In this document: piece after piece, positions 8,413-16,691 of the stretch
How positions within the stretch are numbered: position 1 is the first letter of the stretch
How the letters are laid out: each line of letters opens with the position of its first letter
Assembly: GCF_011421425.1 (NCBI RefSeq)
Contig: NZ_WPCW01000005.1
Location: forward strand, 39,001-103,000
DNA: 64,000 nucleotides
Source of the DNA: Streptococcus catagoni
GTDB taxonomy: Bacteria > Bacillota > Bacilli > Lactobacillales > Streptococcaceae
Direction: 5' to 3'
Position numbers and translations under genes: made by a program
The notes under the pieces: generated by a model
Told to the model about the DNA's origin: nothing
Database searches by the model: none
The model's input: the letters and a program-made list of their open reading frames with translations, nothing else

Positions 8413-9009
8413 CTACTGTGACTGCGACCATCTTTCGACATCCGCCTTGGTAATATTATGAAAGACTTTTTCGCCACGTTCATAGGCAATATCCTTTTGT
8501 TTCTGGCTATAATTCACCACGCGCGCTAGAGCAAAGAAGTAATCAGATAGTCGATTGACAAAAATAAGCACCTGATTATTAATATCAGTTGACCACATGG
8601 TGGACACAATGTGGCGTTCTGCTCGTCTTGCAATTGTTCTTGCCACATGTACCATGGAAGCTATCTCGCTACCTCCTGGCAAGATAAAGGTTTCAAGAGC
8701 TGGAGGGATATCTGCGTAGGTATCTATTCTTTCTTCAATCCAGTCAATCAGGTCTTGATCCACCTTATAAGGATAAACTCCCTGGGGAGTTGATAGGTCT
8801 GAACCACAGTCAAACAAGTAATGTTGTAGTTGAAGCAGTTCATCTTTTAATTGGTCCTCTGCTTTTAGCTTAGAGATAATGTAACCAATCCAAGAATTCA
8901 ATTCATCAATTGTGCCATAGGCCTTTACACGGGCAGCATCCTTAGCGATGCTTTGGCCACCTACTAATTTTGTTAGGCCCTTATCACCTGTTTTGGTATA
9001 TAATTGCAT
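8413..9009 (-). CDS. PduO-type cob(I)alamin adenosyltransferase
   Basis: 198 aa. It transfers the 5'-deoxyadenosyl group of ATP to cob(I)alamin and makes the EutBC cofactor. The ATP-site motif TKTGDKGLTKLVGG is at the N-terminus, followed by VKAYGTIDELNS, and RTIARRAERH lies near residue 125, all PduO-family signatures. Strong GGAGGAAC Shine-Dalgarno, 12 bp after cobT. It takes the place of the EutT enzyme of enteric eut operons. Because it is the PduO fold, I leave the symbol empty. Confidence 0.92.
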   Translation of the reverse strand: MQLYTKTGDKGLTKLVGGQSIAKDAARVKAYGTIDELNSWIGYIISKLKAEDQLKDELLQLQHYLFDCGSDLSTPQGVYPYKVDQDLIDWIEERIDTYADIPPALETFILPGGSEIASMVHVARTIARRAERHIVSTMWSTDINNQVLIFVNRLSDYFFALARVVNYSQKQKDIAYERGEKVFHNITKADVERWSQSQ

Positions 9010-9021
9010 AGTTCCTCCATT

Positions 9022-10083
9022 CTATCCTTTACGGATATCAATATAATCTTCTTTATTTAATTGAGTCTGGGAGAAGGTTGGCATTTTCCTGATTGTCGAA
9101 ACAGAAGTTTCTATCAAGGAAAAGGCTAAGGGACAACCCGATCCTTCACCTAATCGCATATCCATCATAAGCATGGGCTCTAAGCCTAAATATTGACTAA
9201 CCTTGTCATAACCTGGCTCAGTAGAGACATGCGAAGCAAAACTATAATCTAGGACATGGGAACATAATTGACTGGCAATCAGTAGGCCTGTCACAGAGAT
9301 CAAACCGTCAACTACACAGGGAAGCTGAGCCTGGGCACATGCCAAAAAAGTTCCTGCTATCCCAAGCATATCAAGTCCTCCAACCTTAGCTACGATGTCT
9401 AGGACATCCTTGAATGGGGAATGCTTTTTAATAGCTGCCTTAATCACTGCTATTTTGTGAGCCTTCATAGGTTCTGTCAGTCCAGCCCCATAACCAGTGA
9501 CTTCTTCTGGAGCTAATTCTAATATGGCACTGATGACAGCTGCTGAGGTAGTGGTGTTTCCAATACCCATTTCGCCAGTGCCAAACAAGCTATAACCTTC
9601 TTTAATCAGCTCTTGAGTCTTCTCATAACCAACCAAGATAGCTTTTATGCAATCTTCAGCACTCATAGCTGGCTTTTCGAGCATATTATGGGTTCCTGCC
9701 ATGACCTTAGATTCAGAAGTGCTAAAAATATTTTTTTTGCAGCCAATATCAATCAGATAAATATCTGATCCCAACTCTTGAGAAATGGCACAGAGGCCTG
9801 TTTTCCCAGCAAGAATATTTTCTGACACCTGATAGGTGGTTTCTTGGGGATTGGCAGATATCTTCTCGGCCACAACGCCATTATCTGCTGAATAGACCAT
9901 CACCACTTTTGGGGTCAGATTAATTTCCCCCTCAAACATAGCAAAGAGCTTGGCATAGATCTTTTCCATCTTTCCCAGAGAACCTAATGGTTTAGCCAAT
10001 GAATCACAGTAGGCCTGACCTTCTTTTTCCTTAGCTCTATCAATAGGTTTAATATCTTTTAGGATATCATCTAAGCTTATCAC
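9022..10083 (-). CDS. cobT: Nicotinate-nucleotide--dimethylbenzimidazole phosphoribosyltransferase CobT
   Basis: 353 aa, GTG start after a GAGGAGGTGAG Shine-Dalgarno. CobT makes alpha-ribazole phosphate, the lower-ligand nucleotide of cobalamin. Family segments: LAKPLGSLGKMEKIY, VYSADNGVVAEKIS, GEMGIGNTTTSAA, and RLGEGSGCPLAFSLIE near the C-terminus. It directly abuts the threonine kinase gene. Together with the two upstream genes it completes the side chain and lower ligand for salvage of incomplete corrinoids; no ring-synthesis genes are seen. Confidence 0.95.
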   Translation of the reverse strand: MISLDDILKDIKPIDRAKEKEGQAYCDSLAKPLGSLGKMEKIYAKLFAMFEGEINLTPKVVMVYSADNGVVAEKISANPQETTYQVSENILAGKTGLCAISQELGSDIYLIDIGCKKNIFSTSESKVMAGTHNMLEKPAMSAEDCIKAILVGYEKTQELIKEGYSLFGTGEMGIGNTTTSAAVISAILELAPEEVTGYGAGLTEPMKAHKIAVIKAAIKKHSPFKDVLDIVAKVGGLDMLGIAGTFLACAQAQLPCVVDGLISVTGLLIASQLCSHVLDYSFASHVSTEPGYDKVSQYLGLEPMLMMDMRLGEGSGCPLAFSLIETSVSTIRKMPTFSQTQLNKEDYIDIRKG

Positions 10084-10953
10084 CTATTTACTCACCTCCT
10101 CTAAATTTACCATGCCTTGATAGGTCACCTGGCAGAGACTTCTTGACTTATAATAAGCTGCAAGGGGACTGTTTTTGATTTGCTTTTCAAATTTGTCCAG
10201 ACTAGCAAGTTCTTCTTTTTTCAGTAGTATACCAATTAAACTGCCACTATGGGCAATATTTATGCCAAGGTACTGATTGCTAAAGACCAGTTCAAGCACC
10301 TCTTCTAAGTAAGGTTTGGGTAAACGTTTGTTATTTAATAGGGCACTATAGGTGGCTAATTTTCCTAATTTTTCAAGACTTTCTTCCTGGCAGGCCTCCT
10401 GAAAAAGTGGGAAGAGGTTTTCAGATTCTACAGTGGCATAACTATCGCAGGCTGTTATCCTTCTAATCTTGTCTGTCTCAATAGAAACATCTGGTTCTAA
10501 AACATAGACATATAGATCGGGCTTCCAAGATGTCTGCCATATCCTCTCTCCTGTCAAGGGATTGATGACCGTCCAATCTGAAAAGGCAACCGAATCTGTG
10601 GCCTCGATCTGGGCACAGAGTCTGCTGATTTCGTCTGCTGTCTTGAAAGTTCCCTGATATAAAAAAGCTGCCTGTAAAAAACTAGCCAAATCAGCTGTGC
10701 TACTAGAGTAGCCCTTACCTATGGGCAATTGGCTTTTATGATCCACCCTGATTTTCTCTAAGTCGGGTAATAATTGCAGAGCTGCCCTAAGTTTGCTTTT
10801 TCTTTTGGGGAGTTTGTGCTTTTTGGGATGACTGGATAGGGTTATCTGGCTGACCTTGTTGATATTATAAGAGAGTAAAACTTCCTGACCCTGGTAAACG
10901 CCCTGAAATAATTCGCCACATGAGCCTGGACAGCTAACACGAATCTTTTTCAT
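10084..10953 (-). CDS. pduX: PduX-like L-threonine kinase (GHMP family)
   Basis: About 289 aa. It is proposed to make L-threonine-O-phosphate for the cobalamin aminopropanol side chain. It opens with the PduX-type SCPGSCGELFQGVY motif and has the GHMP ATP loop LPIGKGYSSSTADLASF near residue 90. The C-terminal NIAHSGSLIGILL matches GHMP motif 3. I choose ATG 10953; a GTG three codons earlier at 10962 is the alternative. It overlaps the decarboxylase gene by about 20 bp, so the two enzymes acting in sequence are translationally coupled. Confidence 0.88.
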   Translation of the reverse strand: MKKIRVSCPGSCGELFQGVYQGQEVLLSYNINKVSQITLSSHPKKHKLPKRKSKLRAALQLLPDLEKIRVDHKSQLPIGKGYSSSTADLASFLQAAFLYQGTFKTADEISRLCAQIEATDSVAFSDWTVINPLTGERIWQTSWKPDLYVYVLEPDVSIETDKIRRITACDSYATVESENLFPLFQEACQEESLEKLGKLATYSALLNNKRLPKPYLEEVLELVFSNQYLGINIAHSGSLIGILLKKEELASLDKFEKQIKNSPLAAYYKSRSLCQVTYQGMVNLEEVSK

Positions 10954-12040
10954 GGCTTCCACTTACTTTCAAAATGTCTTTTATGGCCTCTACTAATAGG
11001 CTATTTTCAGCATGACTACGAATGGCCACACGATAATGTTTCTCACTGAGGTGATCATAATTTTGACAAGATCTGATAAAAATCTTCTTTTGCCATAATG
11101 CTTGACGCAAATCTATGGGCGCCTGGCATTCAAAGAACAAATAATTGGCAGTCGGCTTGACAGCACTAATCTGTGAAATAGCTGTAAAGGCTTTATATAA
11201 AAAATATTGTTCCTTTCTTAACCATTGTCTGGTTTGCGCAATATAGTGCTCATCACTTAACAATAGAGGAATAGCACTTTCAGACAAGGCATTGATGGTC
11301 CAAGGGGCTCTTTTTTGGGCAATATCTTGCAAACAAGTCTTGTGGCAGGTCACTGCATAGCCCAGGCGTAAACCTGGAATGGCATAAAATTTGGTTAGAG
11401 ACCTAACCACAATAACATTAGGAAAATCTGCCAGATAGGAAATAAAACTATAGACCTCATCATCTTCAATAAAGTCCATAAAGGCTTCATCCAAGATCAG
11501 AAAGATAGCTTTTTCCTTTAGATAATTCGCCACCTTTCTTAGGACCTTATTATTGACCAAGCTACCAGTGGGATTGTTGGGATTACAGATTAGAACCACA
11601 TCTCCTTCTTGTAAATCCTCTAACTGAGATAATAGGCTTTGAAAATCCCATTGATAATGAGGAGCTTCTAAATGCAAATGACTGATCCTTGCGCCAACCT
11701 GCTTGAAGGCTTTTTGATATTCCATAAAGGTGGGGCTGAGCGTTAGAAGTCTTTCTGGCTTGAGCTGATCGGCCAATTGGTAAAAAATCTCCACGGCACC
11801 ATTAGAAAGTAGGACATTATCACGACTATAGCCATGATAGTCTGCCAGGTAGTTTCTTGCCTTTTGATAGTGAATATCTGGATACTGCGTCAAGCTTTCT
11901 AAATGATCAATCAAATGTTTTTTGAGCTTGGGGGATAGCCCATATGGATTGATATTGGCACTAAAGTCCAGGCAGTCTTGAACATTAATTCCCAACTGCT
12001 TAGCTAATTGCTGAACATTTCCTCCATGTTCAATTTCCAT
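10934..12040 (-). CDS. cobD: L-threonine-O-3-phosphate decarboxylase (CobD type)
   Basis: 368 aa PLP-dependent class-II aminotransferase fold. It converts L-Thr-phosphate to (R)-1-amino-2-propanol phosphate. The N-terminus HGGNVQQLAKQLG and LDFSANINPYGL is typical of CobD; VLLSNGAVEIFYQL, ICNPNNPTGSL and the PLP lysine in RSLTKFYAIPGLRLGY follow. A histidinol-phosphate aminotransferase is the main alternative, but the FSANINPxG start and the pduX/cobT neighbours favour CobD. AAGGAG precedes the ATG. Confidence 0.9.
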   Translation of the reverse strand: MEIEHGGNVQQLAKQLGINVQDCLDFSANINPYGLSPKLKKHLIDHLESLTQYPDIHYQKARNYLADYHGYSRDNVLLSNGAVEIFYQLADQLKPERLLTLSPTFMEYQKAFKQVGARISHLHLEAPHYQWDFQSLLSQLEDLQEGDVVLICNPNNPTGSLVNNKVLRKVANYLKEKAIFLILDEAFMDFIEDDEVYSFISYLADFPNVIVVRSLTKFYAIPGLRLGYAVTCHKTCLQDIAQKRAPWTINALSESAIPLLLSDEHYIAQTRQWLRKEQYFLYKAFTAISQISAVKPTANYLFFECQAPIDLRQALWQKKIFIRSCQNYDHLSEKHYRVAIRSHAENSLLVEAIKDILKVSGSHEKDSC

Positions 12041-12085
12041 CTATTTTTTCTCCTTCTTTCTGCTAGTCTACCTATGAAGTCCATT

Positions 12086-12541
12086 TCATTTATCACTTTT
12101 GTCTTTTTCATCTGACAAGAGGAAGTCTTTGAGTTGACTAATTCCTTGATCTTTGACAGCTGATAATTCAAAAATAGAACTTGCTCCTGCATTCTTCAAC
12201 TCTTCTTTAGCCCTTTCAATCTGTGAAAGGGATTCAGCCATATCTGTTTTAGTCACAATACCAATAACTTCCTTATTAAAAAGTGAGGCAAAGCCTTGGG
12301 GAAATGTCTGCATTTTTTCCAGAGATGAGACCAGAAGTCCAATCACATCAGCTTCGTTTGCAGTCACACTTAAAGCATTATAATACTTACGATGTTGTAA
12401 AAACTCGCCTGGGGTATCTATGATGGCGTCATAAAACTGAATGGATTGTGTTTTATAATAGTTTAAATCTAGTCCCTTCAGACGTTGCGTCAGCGTTGTT
12501 TTACCCACGCCGACAGGGCCAACAAACATAATTTTTTTCAT
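12086..12541 (-). CDS. eutP: EutP, small GTPase-like protein of the eut operon
   Basis: 151 aa with P-loop GPVGVGKTTLTQRL at residue 7, IIDTPGEFLQ (switch II) and TKTD (NKxD-like). EutP/PduV proteins belong to the TRAFAC GTPases; Salmonella EutP has been reported to act as an acetate kinase, so its job here is uncertain. It is the first gene after the strongest promoter of the cluster and follows an ANTAR leader. GGAGAAG precedes the ATG. Confidence 0.92.
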   Translation of the reverse strand: MKKIMFVGPVGVGKTTLTQRLKGLDLNYYKTQSIQFYDAIIDTPGEFLQHRKYYNALSVTANEADVIGLLVSSLEKMQTFPQGFASLFNKEVIGIVTKTDMAESLSQIERAKEELKNAGASSIFELSAVKDQGISQLKDFLLSDEKDKSDK

Positions 12542-12667
12542 TTCTTCTCCAAATTTTTCATCTTATGAGTTTTCTTAATGAGCCTATATCATCTGTTTTA
12601 TCCTAGAACCTGTACTGGCCAGCTTTTAAACTTAGGTTTGCTCAGTTAGAGACAGGATCTTGAGGAA

Positions 12668-12739
12668 TAAAAAAGAGCATAGGAAAGCCTGATCGTCTGA
12701 AATACTCGCTTCTTTGCGTTCAGATAAGGCCCCTTTGCC
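12668..12739 (-). promoter_or_regulatory. EutV-responsive antiterminator leader of eutP
   Basis: Minus-strand P1 (12739-12728) is GGC-AAAGGG-GCC and P2 (12718-12707) is CGC-AAAGAA-GCG, nine bases apart; both six-base loops have A1 and G4. P1 has the same loop as P1 of the eutG leader. A terminator candidate follows: GAGTAT pairs with ATGCTC before TTTTTTATT, its 5' arm touching the 3' end of P2. The terminator stem is weaker than in the other two leaders. Confidence 0.85.
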
Positions 12740-12777
12740 ATTTGTTGATTATAAAATTGTAACCGCTTAATAAAATT

Positions 12778-12806
12778 ATTATATAGCATCCTTGTCTTCC
12801 AGTCAA
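12778..12806 (-). promoter_or_regulatory. eutP promoter
   Basis: TTGACT (12806-12801), 17-base spacer, TATAAT (12783-12778) on the minus strand. About 38 bases downstream of the -10 box begins ANTAR hairpin P1. No cre box is evident here. Confidence 0.85.
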
Positions 12807-12840
12807 CCATAAATATAAGCTGAGCTTATACTTAACAAGC

Positions 12841-12866
12841 AAAAAAGAGCCTCTTGTGAAGCTCTC
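12841..12866 (-). terminator. Terminator downstream of the ribosomal superoperon
   Basis: Minus strand AGAGCTTCACAAGAGGCTCT followed by six T: five-pair stem AGAGC/GCTCT. It separates rplQ transcription from the eut promoter. Confidence 0.65.
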
Positions 12867-13087
12867 AGATTGAAACTTTTTCTAAGTGAAGAGATGAGTA
12901 CCACTATCATTTAGGAATTTCAGCCTAGATGTGGGTATCCCAGCTGTTGAAAGAAAAGGATCTTGGGCAGTCGGTTTAGAATGCCTCTCTTTTTAAGGAC
13001 CCACTTCTTTGGCTAGTCACTTTGTCTGTCATACGTTTCTTCTCTCGGAAAGAAGGCTTTTTGATTTATTGACCGACATGATGACAA

Positions 13088-13245
13088 AACGCCTGCTTAC
13101 GAAATGGGGCTAGCCTTAGCTCCATTTCGTAAACAAGCGTTACCACTAACAATATGATGAGTGTTCCCGCTAGGAATAAATCCTAGCGGTAGACCAGAGC
13201 TAGACTAAGAATAGAATTGAAACTATTCCATCATCATAACACTCA
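13088..13245 (-). other. Highly structured intergenic RNA candidate after rplQ
   Basis: The 720-bp gap 12542-13261 has no gene. Besides the eutP promoter and leader it holds two complex structures. A closing stem TGAGTGTT/AACACTCA (13245-13238 with 13165-13158) encloses the hairpins GAATAG/CTATTC and CCGCTAGGA-TTTAT-TCCTAGCGG. Just downstream a long hairpin (13141-13088) stacks AACGC/GCGTT, TTACGAAATGG/CCATTTCGTAA and GCTA/TAGC. These may be a 3'-end processing signal or a separate ncRNA. I do not recognise the family. Confidence 0.6.
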
Positions 13246-13261
13246 ACAAAATTGATAAAAA

Positions 13262-13648
13262 TTATACTAATTCAATAATTGCCATTGGAGCAGCATCTCC
13301 ACGGCGTGGTTCTGTTTTAAGAATACGTGTGTATCCACCGTTACGTTCAGCATAACGAGGTGCAATTTCAGAAAATAGTTTTTGAAGAGCTGAAGTTGAT
13401 GTATATTTATCAGTAGCTTCATCATAGTTTTCTGATGCAATTTCATTACGTACATAAGCTGCTGCTTGACGACGTGCATGAAGATCACCACGTTTACCTA
13501 AAGTAATCATTTTTTCAACTGTTTTACGGATTTCTTTTGCACGTGCTTCTGTCGTTACAATAGATTCGTTGATTAAAAGATCAGTCGTTAAATCACGAAG
13601 CATTGCTTTACGTTGTGAGCTAGTGCGTCCTAGTTTACGGTAAGCCAT
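13262..13648 (-). CDS. rplQ: 50S ribosomal protein L17
   Basis: 128 aa, last gene of the alpha operon. The N-terminus [20 protein letters not shown] and the core [20 protein letters not shown] are canonical bL17. L17 sits near the peptide exit tunnel. It lies 17 bp after rpoA. Length and sequence show nothing unusual. Confidence 0.99.
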   Translation of the reverse strand: MAYRKLGRTSSQRKAMLRDLTTDLLINESIVTTEARAKEIRKTVEKMITLGKRGDLHARRQAAAYVRNEIASENYDEATDKYTSTSALQKLFSEIAPRYAERNGGYTRILKTEPRRGDAAPMAIIELV

Positions 13649-13665
13649 TTTGTCCTCCTCTATTA

Positions 13666-14604
13666 TTATTTATCGTTTTTTAGTCCTAGACCTAGGTCAG
13701 CAAGTTTAACCTTAACTTCTTCAAGACTCTTACGTCCTAAGTTGCGGACTTTCATCATTTCAGGCTCAGATTTTTCTGTTAAATCAAATACAGTGTTAAT
13801 ACCTGCACGTTTTAAGCAGTTATATGAGCGTACGGATAAATCAAGTTCCTCGATTGTGCGGTCAAGTACCTTTTCGTCGTTAACTTTTTCTGTTTCTTTC
13901 ATAACATCTGTTGCTTTTGCAACTTCTGTTAGGTCAGTAAAGAGATTCAAGTGTTCGATTAAAACTCGAGCAGATAGACCTAAGGCATCTTCAGGAATGA
14001 TTGTTCCATTTGTCATGATTTCAATTGTTAATTTATCAAAGCCATCATTGCTACCAACGCGGGCAGGCTCAACTTGATAATTAACTTTTTTCACTGGCGT
14101 ATAGATAGAATCAACAGCCAATGTTCCAACAGGTGCATCATCTTTTTTATTACCTTCTGCAGGAACATAACCACGTTTTTTGGCAACAGTCATTGTTGCT
14201 TTCAAAGAGTGTCCTTCTGCAATGGTAAAGAGATAATGATCTGGGTTAACAAGTTCGATATCGCTATCTGTTAAAATGTCTCCAGCGGTTACTTCTGCTG
14301 GTCCTTCAACATCTAGTTCGATCATCTTTTCGTCTTCTACGTAAGATTTAACTGCAAGTCCCTTAACATTAAGGATAATTTGCATGACATCTTCACGCAC
14401 ACCTGGGATTGTATCAAATTCGTGTAGTACTCCATCAATCTTGATTGACGTAACGGCTGCACCTGGTAGTGAAGACAAGAGTACACGACGAAGTGAATTA
14501 CCTAGAGTTGTCCCATAACCACGTTCTAATGGTTCGATGACAAATCTTCCGTAATCTTTATTTTCATCAATTTTTGTTATTATTGGTTTTTCAAACTCAA
14601 TCAT
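13666..14604 (-). CDS. rpoA: RNA polymerase alpha subunit
   Basis: 312 aa. The N-terminal domain (dimerisation, [21 protein letters not shown]) and the C-terminal helix-hairpin-helix domain ([31 protein letters not shown]) that contacts UP elements and activators are both complete. Usual place between rpsK and rplQ. The start MIEFEKPII is the standard streptococcal one. Confidence 0.99.
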   Translation of the reverse strand: MIEFEKPIITKIDENKDYGRFVIEPLERGYGTTLGNSLRRVLLSSLPGAAVTSIKIDGVLHEFDTIPGVREDVMQIILNVKGLAVKSYVEDEKMIELDVEGPAEVTAGDILTDSDIELVNPDHYLFTIAEGHSLKATMTVAKKRGYVPAEGNKKDDAPVGTLAVDSIYTPVKKVNYQVEPARVGSNDGFDKLTIEIMTNGTIIPEDALGLSARVLIEHLNLFTDLTEVAKATDVMKETEKVNDEKVLDRTIEELDLSVRSYNCLKRAGINTVFDLTEKSEPEMMKVRNLGRKSLEEVKVKLADLGLGLKNDK

Positions 14605-14652
14605 TTTTTCACCCCTCGAAACGAAACTTGTGTACTATATTAGTAATTATGA

Positions 14653-15036
14653 TTATACACGACGACGTTTTGGAGGACGAGCACCGTTATGTGGTACAGG
14701 AGTCACGTCACGAATTGCAGTTACTTCAAGACCTGCAGCAGCAAGTGCACGAATAGCTGACTCACGACCTGAACCAGGACCTTTTACAGTAACTTCAACA
14801 GTTTTTAGTCCGTGTTCTTGGGCAGATTTCGCAGCGGCTTCAGCAGCCATTTGAGCAGCAAATGGTGTTGATTTACGTGATCCTTTGAATCCAAGAGCAC
14901 CAGCTGATGACCATGCAAGAGCGTTACCATGAACATCTGTAATCATAACAATAGTGTTATTAAATGTAGCGTGAATATGGGCAACACCAGATTCGATGTT
15001 CTTTTTCACACGACGTTTACGTGTTGGTTTAGCCAA
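14653..15036 (-). CDS. rpsK: 30S ribosomal protein S11
   Basis: 127 aa uS11 of the 30S platform. Canonical text: [33 protein letters not shown] and [17 protein letters not shown] at the C-terminus. 17 bp after rpsM in the alpha operon. Confidence 0.99.
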
Positions 15037-15053
15037 TTGTTTTACCTCCTATT

Positions 15054-15419
15054 TTATTTTTTCTTACCTGCAATCGCAGTAGCTTTGCCTTTACGAGTGC
15101 GAGCGTTATTTTTAGTGTTTTGTCCACGGACAGGAAGTCCACGACGATGACGAATTCCACGGTATGATCCGATTTCCATCAAACGTTTGATGTTCATGTT
15201 CACTTCACGACGAAGGTCACCTTCAACTTTGATTGAATCGATTTCACGACGAATTGCATCTTCTTGATCAGTAGTTAAATCTTTAACACGGATGTCTTCT
15301 GAAACACCTGCAGCTGCTAAGATTTTTTGAGATGTTGCAAGTCCAATACCGTACACATAAGTAAGTGAAATTACTACGCGTTTATCATTTGGAATATCAA
15401 CTCCAGCTATACGAGCCAT
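15054..15419 (-). CDS. rpsM: 30S ribosomal protein S13
   Basis: 121 aa uS13, a 30S head protein in contact with the 50S subunit. [20 protein letters not shown] and the basic tail [19 protein letters not shown] are canonical. Follows rpmJ by 17 bp. Confidence 0.99.
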   Translation of the reverse strand: MARIAGVDIPNDKRVVISLTYVYGIGLATSQKILAAAGVSEDIRVKDLTTDQEDAIRREIDSIKVEGDLRREVNMNIKRLMEIGSYRGIRHRRGLPVRGQNTKNNARTRKGKATAIAGKKK

Positions 15420-15436
15420 TTGTTCTCCTTTCTATA

Positions 15437-15553
15437 TTATCCTTGACGTTGTTTGTGTTTTGGATTTGTTGGACAAATCACCATAACACGACCGTTACGA
15501 CGAATAACTTTACAGTATTCGCAAATTGGTTTAACCGATGGTCTTACCTTCAT
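15437..15553 (-). CDS. rpmJ: 50S ribosomal protein L36
   Basis: 38 codons plus stop, too short for a usual ORF screen. It reads [19 protein letters not shown] and ends NPKHKQRQG. The zinc ligands CxxC, a later C and H are all kept, so this is the zinc-binding C+ paralog. It lies between infA and rpsM, its universal place in Firmicutes, with GGAGGG upstream. Confidence 0.98.
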
Positions 15554-15578
15554 GTTCTAATCCCTCCAATTATTTCGA

Positions 15579-15797
15579 TTATTTAAAGCGGTATGTGATG
15601 CGTCCACGTGTTAAGTCATAAGGACTCATTTCTACTGTTACACGATCACCCACTAAAATACGAATGTAATTTTTACGGATTTTTCCTGATACAGTTGCTA
15701 GAATTTGATGTCCATTTTCTAATTCAACAGTAAACATTGCATTTGGCATGGTTTCAACAACCTTACCTTCAATTTCAATCACGTCTTCTTTTGCCAC
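15579..15797 (-). CDS. infA: Translation initiation factor IF-1
   Basis: 72 aa OB-fold protein that occupies the 30S A site during initiation. I place the start at a GTG (15797), giving [20 protein letters not shown], because this yields the standard 72-residue length and a Shine-Dalgarno AGGGGGT lies at the right distance. The longer open frame to 15851 adds residues that the family does not have. Confidence 0.97.
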
Positions 15798-15917
15798 GCA
15801 AAAGTACCCCCTAAATTTCGATTTGATGTCCTCTGAATACAGAGGTAACAATTATAAGTCAGACTAGCCTATTATAGCATGTCAAGTCATCTTTCGCAAG
15901 TTATTTATGCGAATTTA

Positions 15918-16556
15918 TTATAGCTTTTCAATGACTTTTTTGATTTCCACGAAAACTTCTGAAATGTCTTGATTGCCATCAATATCTTGAACAATACCCT
16001 CTTTACGGTAGTGATCAATGATTGGTTGGCCTTGTTCAATATTAACATCTAAACGACGTTTAACAGTTTCAGGCTTATCATCCTCACGTTGGTAAAAATC
16101 ATTTTCATCGTAATCACCAGCTGGTGGATTAAAGACTTTGTGGAAGGTTTCACCCGTTTTTTTGTTGATAATCCGTCCACTTAGGCGTTCAATAAGTGAA
16201 GCTGGATCAACTTCAATAGAAATCACACCGTCAAGTTTCAAGTCTAATTCTGCCAAGGTCTTATCTAATGCATGAGCTTGGTCAATTGTTCGTGGGTAAC
16301 CATCCAATAAGAAGCCTTTTTCTTTAATATCAGATTGTGCAAGGCGTTCTTTGACAATACCATTAGTAACGTGATCTGGAACTAAATCTCCTTTATCAAT
16401 GTAAGATTTAGCAAGAACTCCCATCTCAGTTTGGTTAGCCATTGCCGCACGGAACATATCTCCAGTTGAAATATGGATTAATCCAAATTCTTCAACAATT
16501 TTTGCGGCCTGTGTACCCTTACCTGCACCCGGTAAACCCATAATTAATAGATTCAT
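15918..16556 (-). CDS. adk: Adenylate kinase
   Basis: 212 aa. Interconverts ATP+AMP and 2 ADP. The P-loop [11 protein letters not shown] is at residue 7, followed by [10 protein letters not shown] and the LID segment [20 protein letters not shown]. The LID lacks the four zinc cysteines of Bacillus Adk, as is usual in streptococci. It sits between secY and infA. In a cell with a broken purine pathway it remains essential for nucleotide salvage. Confidence 0.98.
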   Translation of the reverse strand: MNLLIMGLPGAGKGTQAAKIVEEFGLIHISTGDMFRAAMANQTEMGVLAKSYIDKGDLVPDHVTNGIVKERLAQSDIKEKGFLLDGYPRTIDQAHALDKTLAELDLKLDGVISIEVDPASLIERLSGRIINKKTGETFHKVFNPPAGDYDENDFYQREDDKPETVKRRLDVNIEQGQPIIDHYRKEGIVQDIDGNQDISEVFVEIKKVIEKL

Positions 16557-16691
16557 GTTAGTCTCCTCTTTGACTTAAAGTTAGTTTAAATGAAACATTT
16601 CATTTTGTTTTCAAATGATCATAAGAAATACTATGAAAGTCTTACAATCACCTTAAAACAAAATAGTAGGTTGACAAAGTCAACCTATATA

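Noticed and set aside
10934..12040. Annotation as histidinol-phosphate aminotransferase
   Set aside because: FSANINPYG start and the position between eutP and the threonine kinase gene fit CobD better; no his genes are nearby.
12004..12192. 62-aa minus-strand frame between eutP and cobD
   Set aside because: Overlaps the end of eutP and the start of cobD in a third frame, without a ribosome site.
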